Source of the DNA: Thalassospiraceae bacterium LMO-JJ14
GTDB lineage: Bacteria; Pseudomonadota; Alphaproteobacteria; Rhodospirillales; Casp-alpha2
Assembly (NCBI GenBank): GCA_021555105.2
Contig: CP134604.1
Location: 3,650,001 to 3,714,000, forward strand
Reading direction: 5' to 3'
DNA: 64,000 nucleotides
Made by a program: the position numbers and the translations under genes. The notes under the pieces are model-generated. The model ran no database searches, was not told the DNA's origin, and saw nothing but the letters and a program-made list of their open reading frames with translations. This document shows, in pieces, positions 45,137-55,392 of this stretch; within the stretch, counting starts at the first letter, position 1, and each line of letters opens with the position of its first letter.

Positions 45137-46003
45137 ATGTCCGTCATCACCCGCTTCGCCCCTAGTCCGACCGGTTATCTTCATCTGGGTCATGCGTACG
45201 CCGCCCTGTTCGCGGAAAAAGCGGCCAGGGACGCCGCTGGGAAGTTTTTGCTGAGGATCGAAGACATCGACATGGGGCGATGCCGCCCCGAATTCGAACA
45301 AGCCATATACGACGACCTGGCATGGCTGGGTCTTGAATGGGAACAGCCGGTGCGCCGCCAATCAGAACAATTCAGCACCTACACGCAGGCCCTGGCAGGC
45401 CTCGGCGATGCCGGACTGACGTATCCCTGCTTCTGTACCCGCAAGGATATCGAAGCGGAGATAACGGCTGCCGGCGGTGCACCGCACGGGCCCGACGGCC
45501 CTGTATATCCGGGCATCTGCCGCCACATGGACAAACATGAACGTCTCGACCGCCTTGCCGCCGGCGAGCCGCACGCGGTGCGTCTGGACATGCACGCGGC
45601 ATTGGCCCGCACAGGCAGGCTCTCTTGGACGGACATTGCGGCCGGAACGATCCAGGCCGCCCCCGAGCGCTTCGGCGATGTGGTCCTGGCCCGCAAGGAT
45701 ACACCGACCAGTTATCATTTGTCGGTTACACTGGACGATCATTTGCAAGGTGTGACGCTGGTGACGCGGGGAACGGATTTATTCGAGGCAACGGACGTGC
45801 ACAGGGTGCTGCAAGCGCTCATGGATCTTGACGTGCCAGCATATCACCATCACCCGCTTTTACGCGGCGAAGATGGCAAGCGCTTTGCCAAACGCGATAA
45901 GTCCCTGACTTTGGCAGCGTTACGATCCACCGGCGCCACGCCGCAAGATATCAGAAACATGATCCAAAGCCATGTGCCGGAACCGAATGGCGGGGATATC
46001 TGA
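45137..46003 (+). CDS. gluQ: Glutamyl-queuosine tRNA(Asp) synthetase
   Basis: Attaches glutamate to the queuosine base of tRNA(Asp). The 288 residues are a truncated glutamyl-tRNA synthetase without an anticodon-binding domain: RFAPSPTGYLHLGHAYAALFA (HIGH-like), LLRIEDIDMGRCRPEFEQAI, zinc-binding cysteines in YPCFCTRKDIE and GICR, and GKRFAKRDKSLTLAAL in the KMSKS position. Start ATG 45137 fits homologues. It abuts the thermonuclease gene (stop and start adjacent). Confidence 0.96.
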   Translation: MSVITRFAPSPTGYLHLGHAYAALFAEKAARDAAGKFLLRIEDIDMGRCRPEFEQAIYDDLAWLGLEWEQPVRRQSEQFSTYTQALAGLGDAGLTYPCFCTRKDIEAEITAAGGAPHGPDGPVYPGICRHMDKHERLDRLAAGEPHAVRLDMHAALARTGRLSWTDIAAGTIQAAPERFGDVVLARKDTPTSYHLSVTLDDHLQGVTLVTRGTDLFEATDVHRVLQALMDLDVPAYHHHPLLRGEDGKRFAKRDKSLTLAALRSTGATPQDIRNMIQSHVPEPNGGDI

Positions 46004-46792
46004 ATGCCCCGTTTCATGCTCGCTTTTGTGGTTTTTCTGAGTGCCTTGCCGGCGCTCGCCGAACCGGTGCACACCGCGCGGGTAACCGAAGTCGTCGACG
46101 GCGATACCGTTTTTATCCATCCGCCGTACAAGGACAGCAATGAAATCCGACTGGTCGGCATTCAGGCGCCGAAGCTGCCGCTTGGGCGTCGAAACTTTCT
46201 CGAATGGCCGTTGGCAAAGGAATCCAAGCATGCGTTGGAAGCACTCGTGCTCGGCAAACACGTGACACTTAACTTCACAGGCGCCCGGCGCGACAGATAT
46301 GCCCGCTGGCTGGCGCACCTTGATGTCATCGACGACGGGCGGCCGGTATGGGTCCAGGGCGAGATGCTCAAATCCGGGATGGCACGGGTCTACAGCTTTC
46401 CCGACAATCGCGATCGGGCAGAAGACATGCTGGCGATGGAACAGACGGCCAGACGAGCACAAATCGGCATTTGGGCACATCCCTACTACACGATCCGCAA
46501 TCCTGATCCGGAGGCGCTGCTGGACCTGCTCGGCACATTTCAACTGGTCGAAGGCCGCGTCGTTGATGCGGCTGAGGTAAAGGGAACGTTGTATTTGAAT
46601 TTCGGCCAGAATTGGCGGGACGATTTCACCGTTTCCATCGATCGCAATGCCTTGAAACTTTTCCGCGATACCGACCCACATCCCCGCAAGTGGACAGGAC
46701 ATGCGGTCCGGGTCCGGGGCTGGCTGGTCAAACGCAACGGTCCAATGATCCGCGCAACACATCCCGAACAGATCGAGTTTTTGGGGCGTTGA
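46004..46792 (+). CDS. Secreted thermonuclease (SNase)-family protein
   Basis: 262 residues. Signal peptide MPRFMLAFVVFLSALPALA, then the SNase OB-fold: VTEVVDGDTVFIHPP, RLVGIQAPKLPL, and GARRDRYARWLAHLDV with the catalytic-type Arg/Asp residues. The second half repeats OB-like strands (VEGRVVDAAEVKGTLYLNFG…), with no catalytic residues. Predicted periplasmic nuclease. The ATG immediately follows the gluQRS stop (no gap), so expression is coupled. Confidence 0.88.
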   Translation: MPRFMLAFVVFLSALPALAEPVHTARVTEVVDGDTVFIHPPYKDSNEIRLVGIQAPKLPLGRRNFLEWPLAKESKHALEALVLGKHVTLNFTGARRDRYARWLAHLDVIDDGRPVWVQGEMLKSGMARVYSFPDNRDRAEDMLAMEQTARRAQIGIWAHPYYTIRNPDPEALLDLLGTFQLVEGRVVDAAEVKGTLYLNFGQNWRDDFTVSIDRNALKLFRDTDPHPRKWTGHAVRVRGWLVKRNGPMIRATHPEQIEFLGR

Positions 46793-46873
46793 GTGTCATG
46801 AAATCGCCTTCGTTGAGCAATAGACAGCGGATACGCTAAGCTTAGCATCGCGAATTTTGACTGAGGTTACGCA

Positions 46874-48364
46874 ATGAGCATTTACGGACGTTTAGGTTGG
46901 TTGTTCCCGTCGCTTTTGGCTGTATCAATGGCTGTATCCGGCTGCACCACAAATCGCGCCACCGGCGAGCAGAGCTTCACCGCCTTCATGTCGGAAGAAG
47001 ACGAGCAACGCGTCGGTGCCGAAGAACATCCGAAAATGCTCGAAGCCTTTGGCGGCACCTATGATGACCGGACGCTACAGGCTTATGTCTCGGCGATCGG
47101 CAAGAAGCTTGTGGCGCAATCCGAAACGCCGAACGCACAGTTTCAATTTTTTGTCCTGAACGACGATACGGTCAATGCCTTCGCCCTGCCGGGGGGGTAT
47201 GTCTATATCTCGCGCGGCCTGATCGCATTGTGTGAAGACGAGGCGGAACTGGCCGGCGTCATCGGTCACGAGATCGGTCATGTTACTGCCCGCCATTCCG
47301 CGCAACGGTATTCCTCGGCCATGGCAACCAACCTCGGTCTGGCGGCGGTCGGTATTCTCGGCAGTGTCTTTGGCGCACCGAGCGGCGTCGGCGACGTCAT
47401 TTCCTATGGGGCGCAGGCTGCCCTGCAAAGCTATTCACGCACGCAGGAGCTCGAAGCCGACCGTCTAGGCGCACGCTACATGACCCGCGCTAGTTACGAC
47501 CCAAGCGCACTTACGGATTTCTTCGCCAAGCTCGATCTTCAGAACGGAATCGAAGCCGAAAAAGCGGGCCGTCCCAAGGATAATTTCTCGATTATGTCGA
47601 CGCACCCACGCACGACCCAGCGGATCGATCAGGCGCGCGAGCTTGCGGCAACCGAACGGCCGACCTCTCCCGTGCGCCAGCGAAACCTATTTTTGACCCA
47701 GGTCGACGGGCTGCTATTCGGCAAGGACCCCAAGGAAGGCTTCCTGCAGGGCGATACTTTCATTCATCCGGATCTCGGCTTCCGCTTTGAATTTCCGCCC
47801 GGTTTCGACGTCAAAAACGGCAAGACGAACGTCGTCGGCAACGACAACAAGGGCACCACGATCATCTTCGATATGGAAAACCCGAAAGTCGCCACCGGCA
47901 TGCCCAACCTGAGCGATTATATCGGCCGTCACTGGGGGCCGAAATCAGGGATCAAGCCGGACAATCTCGAACGCCTGACCATCAATGGGCTGGATGCCGC
48001 CACCGGCACGGCACGGGTCGACACCAACAAGGGCGTGCGTGATATCCGGCTGCTGGCGATCCGAGGCGGACGCGAAAGCCTGTTCCGCTTTGCCTTTCTC
48101 ACCGATCCCGCCGTGACATCGCAGATGTCGGTGCCGCTGCGCACAACGACTTACAGTTTCCGCCTTTTGAAGGCAGGTGAAGGCGATGACATCAAGCCGC
48201 CGCATATCCGGCTCCGCACCGTCAAGGCGGGCGATACGCCCAAATCCTTTGCCGCCAGGATGCCGCTCGGCAAATACAATGACGATTGGTTCCGGGCCCT
48301 GAATCTCAATGTCGTGTCGGACGGGCTTGCTGTCGGTGAGCGCGTGAAAGTCGTTGGCAATTAG
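46874..48364 (+). CDS. M48-family zinc metalloprotease lipoprotein
   Basis: 496 residues. Lipobox in LLAVSMAVSGC (lipid-modified Cys near 24), then an M48 peptidase domain with the HExxH site in VIGHEIGHVTARHSAQR (near 135) and the third ligand in QELEADRLGARYM. This matches the BepA/LoiP branch of M48, which works in outer-membrane protein quality control. The C-terminal 200 residues carry a beta-rich domain and a LysM-like region (RTVKAGDTPKSFAARMPLG) that could bind peptidoglycan. ATG with GAGG upstream. Converges on the molybdenum-carrier gene. Confidence 0.95.
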   Translation: MSIYGRLGWLFPSLLAVSMAVSGCTTNRATGEQSFTAFMSEEDEQRVGAEEHPKMLEAFGGTYDDRTLQAYVSAIGKKLVAQSETPNAQFQFFVLNDDTVNAFALPGGYVYISRGLIALCEDEAELAGVIGHEIGHVTARHSAQRYSSAMATNLGLAAVGILGSVFGAPSGVGDVISYGAQAALQSYSRTQELEADRLGARYMTRASYDPSALTDFFAKLDLQNGIEAEKAGRPKDNFSIMSTHPRTTQRIDQARELAATERPTSPVRQRNLFLTQVDGLLFGKDPKEGFLQGDTFIHPDLGFRFEFPPGFDVKNGKTNVVGNDNKGTTIIFDMENPKVATGMPNLSDYIGRHWGPKSGIKPDNLERLTINGLDAATGTARVDTNKGVRDIRLLAIRGGRESLFRFAFLTDPAVTSQMSVPLRTTTYSFRLLKAGEGDDIKPPHIRLRTVKAGDTPKSFAARMPLGKYNDDWFRALNLNVVSDGLAVGERVKVVGN

Positions 48365-48379
48365 AACCGGCAACCGGGA

Positions 48380-48910
48380 CTAGGGGCGCGAACCTGCGGC
48401 CAGTTGCAAAAGGTGGCTGAGCACCAGTACCGTTTCGTCATAAATGCCCGGCGCTTCGCTTTCGCGGGGCCCGGCGACATTCAGAACAGCAGGCTTCTTC
48501 GCCTCGAGCCAGCGTAACGCCGCCAGTGGCGAGTGGGTCCGCTTCAAATCGATGATGTGGTACGGCTTCTTCAATTCCTGCGCCACGGCAAAGGTATCCG
48601 CAGTGCCGCCCGCAGGCTCGCCCCGGGTCAGCATCAGTGTCGCATCGCTGTCGATGACGTTCTGGCGGGTACGCATGGCATATGCCGAACTTTTCATTTC
48701 GCGCATCGGATACTCAGCGGGAATCGGCCCGTCTTCGGCACGCCGCCCCTTCGGTACCCAGCCGCCACATTTGAGCCCGAGCTTCAGCGCGACATCCAGT
48801 GCGGCACGATCGACGCCGGTTTGACCACCGGATACGATCTTGCCGGGCAGCACCCCGCGCGGTCCCTCGACGGGACCGTCGGCCACCGTCGTTTCCGACG
48901 GCGCCGTCAC
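48380..48910 (-). CDS. Putative molybdenum carrier protein (YpsA-like fold)
   Basis: 176 residues: KIVSGGQTGVDRAALDVALKLGLKCGGWVPKGRRAEDGPIP is the signature of the family annotated as putative molybdenum carrier, related to YpsA/SLOG Rossmann-like nucleotide-binding proteins. The SGGQTGVDR loop probably binds a phosphate or nucleotide. The name comes from similarity to a plastid molybdenum carrier; a nucleotide-sugar or NAD-type ligand is equally possible. Starts at GTG (48908-48910), five bases after the carD stop, so it is probably translated with carD. Confidence 0.85.
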   Translation of the reverse strand: MTAPSETTVADGPVEGPRGVLPGKIVSGGQTGVDRAALDVALKLGLKCGGWVPKGRRAEDGPIPAEYPMREMKSSAYAMRTRQNVIDSDATLMLTRGEPAGGTADTFAVAQELKKPYHIIDLKRTHSPLAALRWLEAKKPAVLNVAGPRESEAPGIYDETVLVLSHLLQLAAGSRP

Positions 48911-48915
48911 GGGAG

Positions 48916-49410
48916 TTAAGCCGCTTCCAGGATTTGTTCGAGCTTGGAAGTCGCTTTGTCCACGTCGGTTTTTTCGACAGCGGCCAGCTCGGAAGCAAGA
49001 CGGTCACGCGCCTGTTCGTAGATCTGTCGTTCCGAGAACGACTGATCGGGCTGGCCGACATTACGGTGCAAGTCACGCACGACTTCGGCAATCGATACCG
49101 GATCGCCGGAATTGATCTTGAGATCGTATTCCGCAGCGCGGCGGCTCCACATCGTGCGTTTGACGCGCGGACGGCCTTTCAACGTCTGGATGGCTTCATC
49201 CATTCGCTTTTTCGACGAAAGTTTACGCAGCCCCGAATTCGCGGCCTTACTGACCGGAACACGCAGCGTCATGCGGTCGCGGTCGAAGCTGATCACGAAT
49301 AATTCGAGTTTGTGCCCCGCGATCTCTTCTTCCTCGACACTGAGGACCTTGCCGACGCCATGCGTCGGGTAGACAACGAAATCACCGGGATTAAAAAGCA
49401 GTTCAGCCAT
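48916..49410 (-). CDS. carD: CarD-family transcription regulator (CdnL-like)
   Basis: 164 residues: MAELLFNPGDFVVYPTHGVGKVLSVEEEEIAGHKLELFVISFDRDRMTLRVPVSKA is the Tudor-like RNA-polymerase-interaction domain; the C-terminal helical DNA-binding domain follows (RRAAEYDLKINSGDPVSIAEVVRDL…). CarD/CdnL binds the polymerase beta subunit and stabilises open complexes, notably at rRNA promoters. It follows fdxA on the same strand (typical in alphaproteobacteria) but with a 224-base gap holding a terminator and a GC hairpin, so it probably has its own promoter. Confidence 0.96.
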   Translation of the reverse strand: MAELLFNPGDFVVYPTHGVGKVLSVEEEEIAGHKLELFVISFDRDRMTLRVPVSKAANSGLRKLSSKKRMDEAIQTLKGRPRVKRTMWSRRAAEYDLKINSGDPVSIAEVVRDLHRNVGQPDQSFSERQIYEQARDRLASELAAVEKTDVDKATSKLEQILEAA

Positions 49411-49499
49411 GGTATGTTCTTCTTTGCTCTCTTATCAAAACTCACCCGGCCGTGACATGGCGCGGATGAGGTTTCCAAACCTTCGTCCCGACGCTGAAA

Positions 49500-49515
49500 G
49501 GGCCCATGCGGGCCC
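49500..49515. repeat. GC-rich hairpin upstream of carD
   Basis: GGGCCC, a 4-base loop and GGGCCC: six perfect pairs. Read on the minus strand it is followed by TTTC only. It lies about 90 bases before the carD ATG and could be a leader hairpin or weak second terminator for fdxA. The rest of 49411-49634 holds no gene. Confidence 0.45.
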
Positions 49516-49566
49516 CGTCAATGTGCGGTCATTTTGTGCAGAGACCATACCACATTTTTGCAGTGC

Positions 49567-49608
49567 AGAAAAGAGCAGCGCGGGCCGTTTGATTAAACCA
49601 GCCCGCGC
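49567..49608 (-). terminator. Intrinsic terminator of fdxA
   Basis: On the minus strand GCGCGGGC (49601-49608) pairs perfectly with GCCCGCGC (49578-49585). The 15-base loop itself contains a GTTT/AAAC inner pair. TGCTCTTTTC follows. It lies 27 bases past the fdxA stop. Confidence 0.75.
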
Positions 49609-49634
49609 CAAAATTATTGCTTTATAACAGTAAG

Positions 49635-49970
49635 TTAATCGCCCTTGCCGGGGTTTTCGCTGAGCATGGCTTCCTTGTCAGGCTTGCCGTCCCATTCTTC
49701 GGCGTCGGGCAGCGGATCGCCCTTGCGCGTGATGTTCGGCCAGACGGAGGCGAATTTCGTATTGATTTCCAACCACTTCTCAACACCCGGTTCGGTATCG
49801 GGGATAATCGCTTCGGCCGGACATTCGGGCTCGCAGACGCCACAGTCGATACATTCGTCAGGATGAATGACGAGGAAGTTCTCGCCCTCGTAAAAGCAAT
49901 CGACGGGACAGACTTCGACACAGTCCTGATACTTACATTTAATGCAATTCTCGGTAACGATATACGTCAT
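49635..49970 (-). CDS. fdxA: Seven-iron ferredoxin FdxA
   Basis: 111 residues, the [3Fe-4S][4Fe-4S] ferredoxin type. [21 protein letters not shown] (first cluster region) and [18 protein letters not shown] (second cluster region, CxxCxxCxxxCP) are complete. The C-terminal 50 residues are the typical extension (…[24 protein letters not shown]). ATG at 49968-49970, ten bases after the TerB-like stop, so TerB-like gene and fdxA form one unit. Electron donor to unidentified partners. Confidence 0.97.
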   Translation of the reverse strand: MTYIVTENCIKCKYQDCVEVCPVDCFYEGENFLVIHPDECIDCGVCEPECPAEAIIPDTEPGVEKWLEINTKFASVWPNITRKGDPLPDAEEWDGKPDKEAMLSENPGKGD

Positions 49971-49980
49971 ACTCAAACCC

Positions 49981-50451
49981 TCACTCGGTAGTATCCAAAC
50001 CCAAACGTTCTAAGACCCTTTTGCGGGCCTGGCCGCTGTCACGGTCACGGACGTACAAAAGCCCGGCGACCCGTCTGACCAGATTAGCCTCATAATCGTG
50101 AAGCATCCCGTCAGCATATGCGACCTCCCACAACATCTCCATCACATCGATGCGCTCGGCATCGGTAAATTCCTCACGGATCAGGCGCGTCGCCGCATAG
50201 ACCCTGTTTGCATCCTCGTGCCCGGCGACGGCGTCGTCGATCAGGATTCCGGCATCATCCGCCGATATGGCGAAACGATCAACCAATATGGAATGAATGG
50301 CTTCGCGCTCACGCTGATCGAAATCTCCGTCCAGCAGTGCGGTTTCGACCAGCACGGCGACTGCCGCCGCGGCCAGCGCATCGGCGCTGTCTCCGGCGGA
50401 CTGGGGCGTCTCGTTACCCCCATTGAGAAACGATTTGATAATCGTGAGCAT
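49981..50451 (-). CDS. TerB family protein
   Basis: 156 residues from the ATG at 50449-50451 ([11 protein letters not shown]); a GTG at 50466 is also in frame. The helical bundle [37 protein letters not shown]… with acidic DGDFD and [12 protein letters not shown] turns is the TerB (tellurite resistance) domain, which binds metal in related proteins. No other tellurite genes are nearby. It is immediately upstream of fdxA (10 bases), and this TerB-fdxA order hints at a redox or iron-related role. Divergent from the DUF938 gene. Confidence 0.85.
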   Translation of the reverse strand: MLTIIKSFLNGGNETPQSAGDSADALAAAAVAVLVETALLDGDFDQREREAIHSILVDRFAISADDAGILIDDAVAGHEDANRVYAATRLIREEFTDAERIDVMEMLWEVAYADGMLHDYEANLVRRVAGLLYVRDRDSGQARKRVLERLGLDTTE

Positions 50452-50545
50452 GCGGTTGGGTATCACAGGCTTTTGCGACTAACAACCATGATTAAACTGC
50501 GGTTTTAACTTGTCACGCCATGACCCGGGCGGCACCCTCCCGCTT

Positions 50546-51172
50546 ATGGAACGCAATGAGCACCTAAAGCAGATTTCGACGGCGTCCGAACGCAACAAGG
50601 ACCCGATTCTCGATGTCCTGAAACAGGTTCTGCCCGATACCGGCCTTGTCCTGGAAATCGCCAGCGGCACCGGCCAGCACGCGGTTCATTTTGCCGCCGC
50701 GCTCAATGGCATTCGCTGGCAACCGAGCGACATAGACCCTGAACTGCGGGATTCCGTCAGCGCCTGGCGTGACGAAAGCGGGCTGGAGAACCTTCTGGAA
50801 CCGATACATCTGGATGTCACCGCTGACCCCTGGCCGGTCTCGGAAGCGCACGCCATTGTCTGCACCAACATGATTCATATCGCGCCCTGGGAAGCCTGCA
50901 CGGGCCTTCTCGACGGGGCCGGCCGCATCCTCCCCGAAGGCGGCATTCTTTATATGTACGGGCCTTACAAGATCGGCGGCAGGCACACGTCCCCCGGCAA
51001 TGAAACGTTCGATCAGTCGCTCCGGGCCAGTGATGCGTCGTGGGGTATCCGCAATCTCGACGACGTGGCGCTGGAAGCGCGCCGGCGCGGGCTGCACCTG
51101 ATCAAGACCGTGCAGATGCCGGCCAACAATTTTTCGGTGGTCTATCGCAAGACGGCGATGGTGGAGGGGTAG
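50546..51172 (+). CDS. DUF938 SAM-dependent methyltransferase-like protein
   Basis: 208 residues starting MERNEHLKQISTASERNKDPILDVLKQVL. DUF938 hallmarks: RNKDPIL, the SAM motif VLEIASGTGQHAVHFAAAL, and the C-terminal GGRHTSPGNETFDQSLRASDASWGIRNLDDV. The family is annotated as methyltransferase-like with unknown substrate. The ATG at 50546 has no clear Shine-Dalgarno; a TTG 12 codons upstream (50510) is in frame but not conserved. Converges on uvrB. Confidence 0.92.
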   Translation: MERNEHLKQISTASERNKDPILDVLKQVLPDTGLVLEIASGTGQHAVHFAAALNGIRWQPSDIDPELRDSVSAWRDESGLENLLEPIHLDVTADPWPVSEAHAIVCTNMIHIAPWEACTGLLDGAGRILPEGGILYMYGPYKIGGRHTSPGNETFDQSLRASDASWGIRNLDDVALEARRRGLHLIKTVQMPANNFSVVYRKTAMVEG

Positions 51173-51225
51173 TTCATCTCGGACGGCAGCTTGGCCGACC
51201 CTGCCATCCCCAAGTCACCTGTGAT

Positions 51226-53340
51226 TTAACGCCCCCGCCGCTTTTTCTTCTTGCCTTCCGGCTGCCAGCTGGCGCGCGCCTTGTTCGAAATCCCCGGCCG
51301 GTCGAGGCCCAGTTCGTGCGCTTCGAGGCGGCGGATTTCATCCCTGAGCCGCGCCGCTTCCTCGAATTCCAGATTGGCGGCGGCGGCCTGCATCCGGTCG
51401 TTCATGTCGGCGATGACTTTCTGGATATTGTGGCCGACATGCTGGACCTCGCCGGAAACCCCGGTATCGACGGTCACGTAATCCTTTTCATAGACGCTTT
51501 CGATGGCGTTGGAGATGTTCTTCTTCACGCTCTGCGGCGTGATACCGTGTTCCTTGTTGTAGGCTTCCTGCTTTTCGCGCCGCCGGTTGGTCTCACTGAT
51601 GGCGTACTCAAGACTGTCCGTCATCTTGTCGGCATACAGAATGACGCGGCCGTCGACGTTGCGGGCAGCCCGGCCGATGGTCTGCACCAGCGAAGTCTTG
51701 GAACGCAGAAAGCCCTCCTTGTCGGCATCCAGGATCGCCACCAGCGCGCATTCGGGAATATCCAGCCCTTCACGCAAAAGGTTGATGCCGATCAGGACAT
51801 CGAACGCGCCGAGGCGTAGATCGCGGATGATTTCAATCCGCTCCAGGGTGTCGATATCGGAATGCATGTAGCGCACGCGGATGCCGTGTTCGTGCAGGTA
51901 TTCCGTCAGGTCTTCGGCCATGCGCTTGGTCAGGGTCGTGACCAGCACCCGCATGCCCTTGGCGGCAACCTCGCGGCATTCGCCCAAAAGGTCATCGACC
52001 TGTGTTTCGACGGGGCGGATAAAGCATTCAGGATCGATCAGGCCGGTCGGACGCACGACCTGTTCGACGAAGACGCCGCCGGTACGCTCCATCTCCCACG
52101 GGCCGGGCGTTGCCGACACAAAGATCGACTGCGGGCGCATGGCGTCCCATTCCTCGAACTTCAAAGGCCGGTTGTCGATACACGACGGCAGGCGAAAGCC
52201 GAATTCCGCCAGCGTCGATTTCCGGTTGAAGTCGCCCCGGTACATGCCGCCGATCTGCGGCACCGTGACATGGCTTTCATCGACCACGAGGATCGCATTT
52301 TCGGGCAGGTATTCGAACAGCGTCGGCGGCGGGTCGCCCGGGTTACGCCCGGTCAGATAGCGCGAATAGTTCTCGATCCCGGCGCAATGCCCGGTGGTTT
52401 CCAGCATTTCGATATCAAACGTCGTGCGTTCTTCAAGGCGCTGAGCTTCCAACAGTTTGTTCTCAGCACGGAGCCGTGCGAGCGTTTCCTTCAATTCCGC
52501 CTGTATCTGCGGGATCGCCTGCATCAGCGTCGGGCGCGGCGTCACGTAGTGGCTGTTCGGGTAGACGGTGATTTCCGCCAGAGATGCCGTCTTTTCACCG
52601 GTCAGCGGATCAATTTCCCAGATCCCTTCCAGCTCGTCACCAAAGAACGACAGCCGCCAGGCACGATCTTCCATATGGCTCGGGAACAGCTCGATCACGT
52701 CGCCCCGGACCCGGAACGAGCCGCGATAGAAGTTCTGGTCGTTGCGCTGGTATTGCAGTGTCACCAGCTTTTTCATCAGCTCGCGTTGCTCAACCGTGCT
52801 GCCGGGTCGGAGTTTCACCGTCATTTCGGAATAGGTCTCGACCGCGCCGATACCATAGATGCACGACACCGAGGCAACGATGATGGTGTCAGGGCGTTCC
52901 AGCAGGGCGCGCGTTGCCGAATGGCGCATGCGGTCGATCTGTTCGTTCACCGAGGCGTCTTTTTCGATATAGGTGTCGGTCCGCGGCACATAGGCCTCGG
53001 GCTGATAATAATCGTAATAGCTGACGAAATATTCGACGGCGTTGTCCGGGAAAAAGTCCTTCATTTCCGAATAGAGCTGTGCCGCCAGGGTCTTGTTCGG
53101 TGCCAGCACCAGCGCCGGGCGTTTCAGGTTCTGCAAACAGTGCGCAATGGTAAACGTCTTGCCCGATCCGGTAACGCCGAGCAGCACCTGCTCGCGCTCC
53201 CCCTCCTCGAGGCCTGCCGTCAGCGCGTCGATGGCCTGCGGCTGGTCGCCGTTGGGCTCGAACGGCGAGGTCAGCTTGAAGTCTGCGGCCTCGGAAAAGG
53301 CCGGGCGGGCTTCCGGGATGAAAATCGGGCGCGTATCCAT
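51226..53340 (-). CDS. uvrB: UvrABC excision nuclease subunit UvrB
   Basis: DNA-damage verification helicase of nucleotide-excision repair, loaded by UvrA and acting with UvrC. The 704 residues contain Walker [11 protein letters not shown] (near 55), the beta-hairpin [20 protein letters not shown], the RecA-like helicase motifs ending in QTIGRAARN, and a C-terminal UVR domain ([24 protein letters not shown]) that binds UvrC, followed by a basic tail [11 protein letters not shown] start. The sortase-like gene lies 33 bases upstream and is transcribed in the same direction. Confidence 0.98.
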   Translation of the reverse strand: MDTRPIFIPEARPAFSEAADFKLTSPFEPNGDQPQAIDALTAGLEEGEREQVLLGVTGSGKTFTIAHCLQNLKRPALVLAPNKTLAAQLYSEMKDFFPDNAVEYFVSYYDYYQPEAYVPRTDTYIEKDASVNEQIDRMRHSATRALLERPDTIIVASVSCIYGIGAVETYSEMTVKLRPGSTVEQRELMKKLVTLQYQRNDQNFYRGSFRVRGDVIELFPSHMEDRAWRLSFFGDELEGIWEIDPLTGEKTASLAEITVYPNSHYVTPRPTLMQAIPQIQAELKETLARLRAENKLLEAQRLEERTTFDIEMLETTGHCAGIENYSRYLTGRNPGDPPPTLFEYLPENAILVVDESHVTVPQIGGMYRGDFNRKSTLAEFGFRLPSCIDNRPLKFEEWDAMRPQSIFVSATPGPWEMERTGGVFVEQVVRPTGLIDPECFIRPVETQVDDLLGECREVAAKGMRVLVTTLTKRMAEDLTEYLHEHGIRVRYMHSDIDTLERIEIIRDLRLGAFDVLIGINLLREGLDIPECALVAILDADKEGFLRSKTSLVQTIGRAARNVDGRVILYADKMTDSLEYAISETNRRREKQEAYNKEHGITPQSVKKNISNAIESVYEKDYVTVDTGVSGEVQHVGHNIQKVIADMNDRMQAAAANLEFEEAARLRDEIRRLEAHELGLDRPGISNKARASWQPEGKKKKRRGR

Positions 53341-53373
53341 GCACTCTTATATAGGCGACCTTGCCGCCCCGTG

Positions 53374-53964
53374 CTAGGCGGGATCGGCCACCGCCGTGAC
53401 GACGTACCGAAACGGGCCCTTCGGGTTCCAGTCAGAAAACGGATAACAGGTCACAAGGGTAAGAAAATCGGCCGCGGGTTCGATCTCGATCTTCTGTTTA
53501 CGCACATCGAGGATTTTCTTTTCAACCACCACATAGGCAACCTTCACGCCCCCCGGGCGCTCGACTTCGATCGGGTCGCCGATACGGATATGACGCAGAA
53601 AGGCGAATTGCCGCTCGCGGCTGGCGGCAATGACACTATGGCCCGGCCCGCCCGGCGTGGCGGTGCCGTCGACAAGTGCCGCACCGTACGGCAAGGCGGG
53701 ACCGTGACCGCCCGCCAGAACGAGCACCGACACATCACGCTTCGGCATACCGATCCGCGCCACCGGTCGGGTGTCCGCCCACGGCCAGGGGCGCGGTGCA
53801 GGGCCATCCCCGGGGGCGGCTTCCCAGGCCCGCGCCACTAAAAGCCGCGCCAGCGCCGCCTTGGCCGGCAGGTAATAGCCGTAGCCTGCGAAAACCAGAC
53901 CCGCAGCAATCAGAACGATGCCGGCGATCTCCTGCAGGCGGGTCGATGTGACGCACAAGGCCAT
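53374..53964 (-). CDS. Class GN (marine proteobacterial type) sortase
   Basis: 196 residues. One N-terminal membrane helix (about 14-31), then the PWPWADTRPVARI segment typical of the class and the sortase triad: His109 in GPGHSVIAASRE, Cys173 in LTLVTCYPF and Arg186 in KGPFRYVV. These proteins occur in Gram-negative bacteria, where they are thought to act on a cell-surface protein with VIT and von Willebrand A domains and a C-terminal PExxP-like signal. No such partner is found next to it here. ATG with GGAAG upstream; uvrB follows after 33 bases. Confidence 0.88.
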   Translation of the reverse strand: MALCVTSTRLQEIAGIVLIAAGLVFAGYGYYLPAKAALARLLVARAWEAAPGDGPAPRPWPWADTRPVARIGMPKRDVSVLVLAGGHGPALPYGAALVDGTATPGGPGHSVIAASRERQFAFLRHIRIGDPIEVERPGGVKVAYVVVEKKILDVRKQKIEIEPAADFLTLVTCYPFSDWNPKGPFRYVVTAVADPA

Positions 53965-54081
53965 GCCGCTTCCTTCCGGTTTCAGGCATGCGGATCATCA
54001 GACAGGACGGATTTGGCGAAATTTGGCTGAAATTGAGATGATATCGGGGCAAACCTTGCCGAAAGCAAAGGCTGGGCGTAA

Positions 54082-55335
<1,254 letters not shown>

Positions 55336-55360
55336 GCCCCTTCAGAAAAGCGGGACGTAA

Positions 55361-55392
55361 GAATGGCGGCGATCAGGCCGCCATTCCTTTTT
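55361..55392 (+). terminator. Intrinsic terminator of the aminotransferase gene, overlapping the htpG stop
   Basis: GAATGGCGGC, a 6-base loop and GCCGCCATTC (ten perfect pairs) followed by CTTTTT. The htpG stop codon lies in the loop, so the last codons of htpG are in the right arm. Confidence 0.88.

Noticed and set aside
51862-53841. 659-codon open frame opposite uvrB (plus strand)
   Set aside because: Lies antisense to the certain uvrB gene; composition is Arg/His-rich and shows no family motif. Long antisense frames arise from the codon bias of GC-rich genes.
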